Positions 1 to 4,299 of a DNA stretch of 6,814 bases are shown in pieces. Position 1 is the stretch's first letter. Each line of letters starts with the position of its first letter. A program made the translations under genes and the position numbers. Source of the DNA: Candidatus Latescibacterota bacterium (GTDB lineage: Bacteria; Blakebacterota; Blakebacteria; Blakebacterales; Blakebacteraceae). Where the stretch lies: the NCBI GenBank assembly GCA_023135015.1, contig JAGLTZ010000060.1:1-6814 (forward strand). The letters run 5' to 3'. The notes under the pieces were generated by a model. It saw only the letters and a program-made list of their open reading frames with translations. It ran no database searches and was not told where the DNA came from.

Positions 1-945
1 CCATCCCAGAACAGAGGATTTCACCAGATCCCCCTGCTGGAGGACCGTATCCGTTCGGCCGCTGTCGCCATTCTACCCGTGGGCCGAGACCGGCCACCAC
101 TTCCGGCGGTGGTATGTCTCCATCTTTCTCAGATCCCGGACGACCCCACACATTACCTCTTCGAATGGGTCAGGTGGACCCACCTGCTGGACCTTTTCCT
201 TCCCGCCGCCGCAGGGAACGATATTGCGGCCCAGATATCTGGACCCCACCCACCGGCAGGTCCTCTGGGTCAAAACCTTTCCCTCCAGGCGATATCCGGA
301 GGGCTTGCACGCCGGATAAACGAACGGCTCTCAACTGTTCTTCCCGCACTCCAACAGGCTCGCAGGCTACTGAGAGAGGAGGACCCGGCACTCCGTTTCC
401 TCCAATATGTCGAAGAGGGACTTGACCGCACGCAAGGGCTGCTTGCGAAGCTGCAGGCCTATGCCGGAAACGGACCGTTAATAGCTGAAACCGTCAGCGT
501 TGCTGACTGTGCCGCTGAAGCTGTCCGCCGACTGGAACCCCAACGCCCTGCACAGGTGCGACTGACTGCATCCATCCCGGCAGGGCTTCCCACCATCGTT
601 GCTGACCGCGTACAGGTGGTCGCGGCAATCATGGAAGTAGTCTGCAATGGTCTGGAGGCCGCACCGGACGGCACCGGGGTAAAATTGAAGGTCGAACAGG
701 AAGGCGAAGGAATTCTGATTACCGTGACTGACGAAGGGGTGGGTATGACCCAGAAGGTTTTAAAGCAGGCCACCCAACCCTTCTTCAGCTCCAAACATCC
801 CGCTGAACATCCAGGACTGGGGCTCTCTACTACGCAGGGATGTATCTACCGACACGGCGGTCGGCTGACGCTCTCGAGCCAGGTGGGAACCGGAACAAGG
901 GTAGCAATGTGGTTCCCTCTCCAGGCACACCCTCCAGTGGCTTGA
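1..945 (+). CDS. Sensor histidine kinase, C-terminal part (5' end outside window), lacking the canonical phospho-acceptor His
   Basis: The frame is open from the first base, so the gene begins upstream; a GTG at 79 is internal to the open frame and need not be the start. The 314 visible residues end in a HisKA-like helical hairpin and a Bergerat ATPase domain, as in cytoplasmic sensor kinases that phosphorylate a response regulator. ATPase motifs, numbered from base 1: N box VVCNGLEA (Asn216), G1 box DEGVGM (Asp244), F-box-like PFFSSK, and G2 box GLGLS (from Gly272), where the first Gly of GxGLGL is replaced by His. The H-box region reads GGLARRINERL (bases 298-330). Families of this type have GGxAHD/EINNxL, so Arg104 sits where the phosphorylated His should be, followed by a second Arg. 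Residues before about 95 look like the end of a sensory domain, possibly GAF-like, but I cannot assign it. The gene converges on a receiver gene 33 nt away. It may be a pseudokinase or allosteric partner. The fold assignment is firm; the loss of autokinase activity is inferred. Confidence 0.85.
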   Translation, partial: PSQNRGFHQIPLLEDRIRSAAVAILPVGRDRPPLPAVVCLHLSQIPDDPTHYLFEWVRWTHLLDLFLPAAAGNDIAAQISGPHPPAGPLGQNLSLQAISGGLARRINERLSTVLPALQQARRLLREEDPALRFLQYVEEGLDRTQGLLAKLQAYAGNGPLIAETVSVADCAAEAVRRLEPQRPAQVRLTASIPAGLPTIVADRVQVVAAIMEVVCNGLEAAPDGTGVKLKVEQEGEGILITVTDEGVGMTQKVLKQATQPFFSSKHPAEHPGLGLSTTQGCIYRHGGRLTLSSQVGTGTRVAMWFPLQAHPPVA

Positions 946-953
946 ACGCCACT
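936..953. terminator. Short hairpin between convergent genes, possible weak terminator
   Basis: A perfect 6-bp inverted repeat AGTGGC/GCCACT with a 6-nt loop spans the kinase stop codon (TGA at 943-945) in the gap before the convergent receiver gene. The bases after it on the plus strand are AT-rich (ATATACTGTTTAAT) but there is no proper U-run on either strand. Its position between two converging 3' ends is what a terminator would need; the stem is short, so the call is tentative. Confidence 0.3.
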
Positions 954-978
954 ATATACTGTTTAATCTTCAGGCTGT

Positions 979-1362
979 TTAGCTCTTCCGGGCCGACAGT
1001 AGTCTGCCGACCACCTCGATAACGGGTGCCGGCCCGTCCTTTTTACTCAGGTGGGCGGCGGCTGACCATGACCAGAACTGGTTTTTATACTTCCTGGAGC
1101 GTGAATAAACGACGAGGGGGATCTCGGGAAAGTCGAGGTACAACTGCGCGAGCAGCCGCACGCCCTCGGGCAGCTCCGCAGGTTTTCCTTTAATAGCGGC
1201 CATAAGATCAAGCACGATCAGATGGGGCGTCTGTGTGCGGAGATAGGAAAAGGTGGAGGCGGAGTCGTGGGTTATATCCACGTCGTAACCCTGTTTTTTC
1301 AGGGCACTCACCAGAGCCCTGGCTGGACCCTCTTCCTTATCTATTACGAGGATTCTGGCCAT
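979..1362 (-). CDS. Single-domain response regulator (REC domain only) with an altered acidic pair
   Basis: This 127-residue protein is a stand-alone CheY-like receiver with no output domain. It opens with MARILVIDKEEG, the first beta strand of a receiver. The phospho-acceptor is Asp52 in LIVLDLM. Ser87 (LVVYSRS) occupies the conserved Thr/Ser position, and Lys107 (HLSKKDG) matches the invariant Lys. The acidic pair normally reads Asp-Asp or Asp-Glu, but here it is Asp8-Lys9 followed by Glu10-Glu11. Lys9 aligns with CheY Asp13, a magnesium ligand. The ATG lies inside the 3' end of the upstream rrf2 gene (19-nt overlap), and no good Shine-Dalgarno precedes it, so translation is probably coupled to rrf2. 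It may act by binding a partner protein, as single-domain receivers do. The neighbouring convergent kinase is an obvious but unproven partner. Family assignment is good; the phosphorylation status is uncertain. Confidence 0.85.
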   Translation of the reverse strand: MARILVIDKEEGPARALVSALKKQGYDVDITHDSASTFSYLRTQTPHLIVLDLMAAIKGKPAELPEGVRLLAQLYLDFPEIPLVVYSRSRKYKNQFWSWSAAAHLSKKDGPAPVIEVVGRLLSARKS

Positions 1363-1793
1363 TGGGCGGCCAGGTAAGCCTTCTTCGTCTGGACAGCCTC
1401 GGCGAGGTCAATAAGAGTTGTCCGACGAAAATAATCGAGCACTGCGGTCCGGACACCGGTCCACATGTTGTGCAGGGGACAGGGCTTTTCATCAGAACAT
1501 TCGGTCAGACCTACTGCACAGTGGTCGTAGTTGGAGAGATCATCCAGCGCCTCGACAATATGGTAGAGGGTTATCTCTCCGGCAGAACGCGCGAGGGCAA
1601 AACCACCTGTCGGCCCCTTGAAGGAATCAAGAACACCCGCTTTCGCAAGTGTCTGCATGATCTTGGCAAGAAAGTGCGGGGGCAGATCTTCCCTTTCCGC
1701 CACCTCTTTTATTGGTACAGCCGTACCTTCAGGTTTCTGGGCGAGGAAGGTGAGTGCCCTAATCGCATATTCGCACGAGCTTGAGTATATCAC
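1344..1793 (-). CDS. Rrf2-family transcriptional regulator with three-cysteine Fe-S cluster motif (IscR/NsrR-like)
   Basis: A small DNA-binding repressor/activator of the Rrf2 family. The N-terminus IYSSSCEYAIRALTFLA is the typical first helix. A winged helix follows (VPIKEVAEREDLPPHFLAKI, then KAGVLDSFKGPTGGFALAR, whose GPxGGF loop is the wing). Three cysteines in a C-x6-C-x5-C arrangement (CAVGLTEC then SDEKPC) match the cluster-binding loop of IscR and NsrR. They are residues 92, 99 and 105 from the GTG start at 1793. That start is chosen because it gives the usual eight residues before the conserved Tyr-Ala and places the cysteines almost exactly as in IscR. A TTG at 1808 would add five residues (MLFKP), and neither start has a strong ribosome site. 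The family senses Fe-S supply, NO or redox state; which one applies here cannot be read from sequence. The gene overlaps the following receiver gene, forming a likely two-gene operon behind the promoter at 1853-1881. Cys7 is an extra cysteine in the first helix. Confidence 0.9.
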   Translation of the reverse strand: MIYSSSCEYAIRALTFLAQKPEGTAVPIKEVAEREDLPPHFLAKIMQTLAKAGVLDSFKGPTGGFALARSAGEITLYHIVEALDDLSNYDHCAVGLTECSDEKPCPLHNMWTGVRTAVLDYFRRTTLIDLAEAVQTKKAYLAAQWPESS

Positions 1794-1849
1794 TGGTTTG
1801 AAGAGCAATGCCTGGGATGCCCGGCTAGAGTGATTTTATAACACCCTTA

Positions 1850-1864
1850 GCGCTTATACAGCGC
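1850..1864. promoter_or_regulatory. Dyad over the -10 box, candidate operator
   Basis: An inverted repeat GCGCT-tatac-AGCGC covers the -10 element of the rrf2 promoter. A repressor bound here would block RNA polymerase, and Rrf2 proteins commonly control their own genes, so autoregulation is the natural guess. It does not resemble the well-known IscR type 1 consensus closely, so the ligand protein is unknown. Confidence 0.3.
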
Positions 1865-1881
1865 CGTTATCACTGCGTCAA
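1853..1881 (-). promoter_or_regulatory. Sigma70-type promoter of the rrf2-receiver operon
   Basis: On the minus strand the -35 box TTGACG (1881-1876) is followed by exactly 17 bp and the -10 box TATAAG (1858-1853). Each differs from consensus at one base. Transcription would start near 1846, giving a leader of about 53 nt to the GTG at 1793. It lies in the gap between the glucosyltransferase gene end (1944) and rrf2, so rrf2 need not rely on read-through. Confidence 0.75.
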
Positions 1882-1897
1882 GGCTATTTTCGGACAC

Positions 1898-1916
1898 CTG
1901 GGTATTATTTACCCAG
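1898..1916. repeat. Perfect 7-bp inverted repeat upstream of the rrf2 promoter (operator or terminator)
   Basis: CTGGGTA-TTATT-TACCCAG is a perfect dyad with a 5-nt AT-only centre, in the gap after the stop of the glucosyltransferase gene (1944) and 16 bp upstream of the rrf2 -35 box. Read on the minus strand it could form a hairpin downstream of that gene, but GTGTCCGAAAATAG follows rather than a U-run. An intrinsic terminator is therefore doubtful, and a protein-binding site is at least as likely. Confidence 0.4.
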
Positions 1917-1943
1917 ATTTCGGTTGTCGAGGGGTGGCTCCGC

Positions 1944-3161
1944 CTAACCAATTCTGCAATCTGAGGCAACTGCATCCACCAGCTGCTGCTGAATATGGGG
2001 CAGGGCATCCGCTACCCGGCTCCAGTTCGGGATACGGGCTCTCCCGGCCGGAATCTCCATGAACCTCTGCCCGGCAGTCTCCAGGCCACGCGCAAACGTT
2101 TCTACGGCCAGACCCTCCTCGTGCCTGTCGAACACCAGCCCGTTTATCTCGGCGTCCCCGGCACATTTCCATATGGTGTCCTCGGCCTGGCGCAAGTAGT
2201 TCGCCTTCAGGCTCCGGAAGACTTCCTTTCCGAACACAACACCCTCGCTTGCCAGCGTATGAAAGATGCTGTCGGAGATATCGATACACATCTTCAGAAG
2301 GCCCCGTTCGGGATCGTCCGGCGAAAGAGGCTGATGCTTGTGTTCATAAGTATCTGCCAGGTCAACCTGACAGACCCGTTTCGGTGCCACGTTCCGGTAG
2401 ACCTCAGCAAGGGTACCGATCTCAAGCCCCCAGCCACCCGGTACCCTGTTCAACCTCGCCAGATCGCTGGTCATGGCCACTTCACCGGAAAGGGGGTAGC
2501 GGAAATCGTCCAGATAGATCAGAAAATGCTGATGGCCCACCAGATCCATTAACGCTCTGATCAGAGGCGAAACGAACAGCCGGGTGACGCGGCCGTACAT
2601 CTGATCCGTTACCCGCGCGTAATAACCCTTTACGAACTGGAAACCGAGGTTACGGTTCATCGCTGGATAGATCAGGTGGGCAAGTAGACGACGATCATAG
2701 CTGATGATGTCGCAGTCGTGCTGTGCGATGATTCTCGTTTCACCTTTGCCCAGGATATAGCCGTATGCCACCCAGACAGCCCGCCCCTTTCCGTCTTCAC
2801 CTATGAAGAGATCCTGTTCCTCTATTGTGCGAAGTACTTCCTGAATTCGCGGGGAATCGAGCCAGATAACGTTCACCAACTTCTGAGGAAGCTCCTTCAG
2901 GCAAGAACAGGCATGATCAAACTGATCCGAGTCGGCTTTGCCCAGTACAAGCACTATTTCGTTGATGTACGATACACCCTTGAGCTTTTCGATAATGTTG
3001 GGAAGAGCATCACTTTCGAATTCCGAAAAGAGCGCCGGCAGCACAAGAGCCAGGTTCCGTTTCTTCGACAGGTATTCCAATTCCTTCTCCAGCCGGTCCA
3101 GGTTCGGTGTACCGAGCTGGTGGAAAGTGGTAATAAGACGGCTCTGGTAGAAGTCAGCCAT
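1944..3161 (-). CDS. gpgS: Glucosyl-3-phosphoglycerate synthase (GT81-type glycosyltransferase)
   Basis: This 405-residue cytoplasmic GT-A fold enzyme would transfer glucose from a nucleotide sugar to D-3-phosphoglycerate, the first step of glucosylglycerate synthesis. Visible landmarks: LALVLPALFSEFES (residues 37-50), the first beta strand of the nucleotide-binding fold; GEDGKGRAVW (121-130), the GKG loop before the conserved helix; QHDCDI (147-152), whose Asp149-x-Asp151 is the metal-binding DxD; YPLSGEVAMT (222-231), the counterpart of the PLxGE acceptor-loop motif; and GGWGLEIGTL (242-251), the conserved GxEIG stretch. HKHQPLS (274-280) supplies a likely metal-ligand His. ATG at 3161 has AAGGA 8 nt upstream. 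The gene lies 68 nt behind a matching phosphatase gene on the same strand, which supports the assignment. A mannosyl donor cannot be excluded from sequence, but the protein looks like GT81 rather than the GT55 mannosyl-3-phosphoglycerate synthases. The stop is TAG. Confidence 0.8.
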   Translation of the reverse strand: MADFYQSRLITTFHQLGTPNLDRLEKELEYLSKKRNLALVLPALFSEFESDALPNIIEKLKGVSYINEIVLVLGKADSDQFDHACSCLKELPQKLVNVIWLDSPRIQEVLRTIEEQDLFIGEDGKGRAVWVAYGYILGKGETRIIAQHDCDIISYDRRLLAHLIYPAMNRNLGFQFVKGYYARVTDQMYGRVTRLFVSPLIRALMDLVGHQHFLIYLDDFRYPLSGEVAMTSDLARLNRVPGGWGLEIGTLAEVYRNVAPKRVCQVDLADTYEHKHQPLSPDDPERGLLKMCIDISDSIFHTLASEGVVFGKEVFRSLKANYLRQAEDTIWKCAGDAEINGLVFDRHEEGLAVETFARGLETAGQRFMEIPAGRARIPNWSRVADALPHIQQQLVDAVASDCRIG

Positions 3162-3169
3162 AGCACGGT

Positions 3170-3174
3170 TCCTT
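3170..3174 (-). promoter_or_regulatory. Ribosome binding site of gpgS
   Basis: AAGGA on the minus strand lies 8 nt before the ATG at 3161 and fixes that start. It is the clearest Shine-Dalgarno in the window. Confidence 0.65.
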
Positions 3175-3203
3175 GTTGTACAATGCTTCTATGTGTAATG
3201 ATG

Positions 3204-3223
3204 GAGCAACCTCAGGGATGCTC
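3204..3223. repeat. Small intercistronic hairpin between gpgP and gpgS
   Basis: On the minus strand GAGCATCC-CTGA-GGTTGCTC forms an 8-bp stem with one T-T mismatch and a 4-nt loop, starting 7 nt after the phosphatase stop codon. No U-run follows, so it is not a standard terminator. It could trim, stabilise or partly attenuate the dicistronic message. It may also be chance. Confidence 0.25.
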
Positions 3224-3229
3224 ACAAGG

Positions 3230-4159
3230 TCAATCGCCCGATGGATATTCACCTTCAAAGGCCCCCATAACCGCTTCAAACCAGCCCTGAGGACCCACAC
3301 ACTCGGTACGGACAAGCCCGGGAAAGGCAATCCCTTCGGCATGGGTCCCGTCCGGTCGCCGTATCAGTACCGGTTCATCAACGGCGGCGAGCATCTCAAG
3401 GTCGTTGTAGGCATCCCCCAGCGCCATCGTCCTGAGTAGACTTTTCTGATCAACAGCATCAGAACCGGAAGAATGAGAAATTGCACGGGAATAACACGCT
3501 ACCGCACGCTCGACAGCGGTGCCCTTCGAGTGCCGACCCTGCAAGTGGAAGAATCGTCCTCCCAGTGCGCAGGCGAGCCCCCGCCTCTCGGCGGCCGGCC
3601 GTATGAGCTCGAGCAGCTCAGTCCTTTCAATCCTGCCCTCATCACCAGGCCCCTTCAGAACGATGAACGGCTCGCTGAATTCCCTCATCGTGGCGGCCCT
3701 GGCCTGATCTGACGGCAGCCCGGTACGTTCGGTTATTTCCGCCATGGTCATTTCAGAGATCCCTCGAACCTCCATACCGACCTCCCGGGCGATCTCTCCA
3801 AGCGCCTCCACCACCCCGGCGCGCGCCACGCCCGACAGCAGGCGCGTAAAGGTCTCTCCATCCTCCATCTCAATAGTGGACACATCCCATTTCTTCGACT
3901 CAGCAAGCTGCTGGGCGGCGACAGCAACACCCGTGCCGGCCGGAAAGAAAATCGCAGCGCCGTTCTCAACTATGTACGGGGTATCCAGATCCAGGATGGT
4001 GCGAAGGACCCTCACTTCGGCAGACGGTTTGCTCGTGCAGAGGATTACGGGCACACCAGCGCGGCGGCACGCCTCAAGGGCCCGGACAGCCGGTCCAGGC
4101 TTGTAGCTGTCGAAATCGAGCAGCGACCCGTCGATATCAGTGAATATGAGCAGTTGCAT
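3230..4159 (-). CDS. gpgP: Glucosyl/mannosyl-3-phosphoglycerate phosphatase (HAD superfamily, subfamily IIB)
   Basis: This 309-residue Mg-dependent phosphatase would remove phosphate from glucosyl-(or mannosyl-)3-phosphoglycerate to give the free osmolyte. All four HAD motifs are present: I, FTDIDGSLL (nucleophile Asp8, acid Asp10); II, ILCTSKP (Thr42/Ser43); III, the Lys of HSKGTAV (Lys212); IV, ALGDAYNDLEML (Asp249, Asn252, Asp253). The cap lies between motifs II and III. GGRFFHLQGRHSKG (200-213) and the C-terminal GPQGWFEAVM are signatures of the mannosyl-3-phosphoglycerate phosphatase family rather than of sucrose- or trehalose-phosphate phosphatases. The ATG at 4159 is chosen because motif I then falls at the usual distance from the N-terminus; a TTG at 4186 would add nine residues. 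No strong ribosome site precedes either start. The gene is first of a pair with gpgS downstream. No convincing promoter was found in the divergent gap, though a hairpin lies there. Confidence 0.85.
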   Translation of the reverse strand: MQLLIFTDIDGSLLDFDSYKPGPAVRALEACRRAGVPVILCTSKPSAEVRVLRTILDLDTPYIVENGAAIFFPAGTGVAVAAQQLAESKKWDVSTIEMEDGETFTRLLSGVARAGVVEALGEIAREVGMEVRGISEMTMAEITERTGLPSDQARAATMREFSEPFIVLKGPGDEGRIERTELLELIRPAAERRGLACALGGRFFHLQGRHSKGTAVERAVACYSRAISHSSGSDAVDQKSLLRTMALGDAYNDLEMLAAVDEPVLIRRPDGTHAEGIAFPGLVRTECVGPQGWFEAVMGAFEGEYPSGD

Positions 4160-4234
4160 ATAGAAGATAAGGAACTCAGCTGGCAACGACTATGCAACCG
4201 CGGGCTGGGGTCTCTTTCTCTTCACGGCTCTGCC

Positions 4235-4263
4235 TTGACCTGGCAGGCGAAAGGACCTAGCGT
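4235..4263 (+). promoter_or_regulatory. Weak candidate promoter for the M6 protease gene
   Basis: TTGACC (4235-4240) is a good -35 box, but the hexamer 17 bp downstream is TAGCGT (4258-4263), which shares only three bases with the -10 consensus. The position, about 35 nt before the ATG, is plausible. It may need an activator or a different sigma factor. Confidence 0.25.
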
Positions 4264-4280
4264 TTATGGTCCTCTGCCTG
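4244..4280. promoter_or_regulatory. Long imperfect inverted repeat in the divergent gpgP / M6 protease intergenic region
   Basis: Two nested perfect arms form a dyad: outer CAGGC (4244-4248) with GCCTG (4276-4280), and inner AGGACC (4252-4257) with GGTCCT (4268-4273). They are separated by gaa/ct bulges and a 10-nt centre. The result is 11 paired positions within 37 nt, sitting between the two divergent starts and overlapping the candidate -10 region of the protease gene. It could be an operator shared by both directions or a 5' leader hairpin. A terminator role is unlikely because no gene ends here. Confidence 0.45.
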
Positions 4281-4282
4281 AT

Positions 4283-4288
4283 GGAGAG
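4283..4288 (+). promoter_or_regulatory. Ribosome binding site of the M6 protease gene
   Basis: GGAGAG lies 11 nt before the ATG at 4300, slightly further than usual. It supports that start, which is also the one that begins a signal peptide. Confidence 0.5.
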
Positions 4289-4299
4289 CCTCAACCGCC

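Noticed and set aside
1233..1784. A 183-codon plus-strand frame opposite the rrf2 and receiver genes
   Set aside because: It is antisense to two genes with clear family motifs and has no motif of its own.
1344..1808. TTG at 1808 as the start of the rrf2 gene
   Set aside because: It would add five residues ahead of the usual Rrf2 N-terminus and has no proper ribosome site; the GTG at 1793 matches family length and cysteine positions better. It cannot be fully excluded.
1834..1841. A second TATAAAAT-like -10 box closer to rrf2
   Set aside because: No -35-like hexamer lies at the right distance upstream, and the promoter at 1853-1881 is much better.
1909..2289. A 126-codon minus-strand frame over the end of gpgS with several Cys residues
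   Set aside because: It is a shifted frame of gpgS, low in complexity (Gly, Arg, Pro), and conflicts with the conserved gpgS reading frame.
1995..2552. A 185-codon plus-strand frame opposite gpgS
   Set aside because: It is antisense to the GT81 synthase and carries no domain signature.
4148..4182. TTGCCA and TATATG spaced 18 bp on the minus strand as a promoter for the phosphatase gene
   Set aside because: The start of transcription would fall inside the coding sequence, after the ATG.
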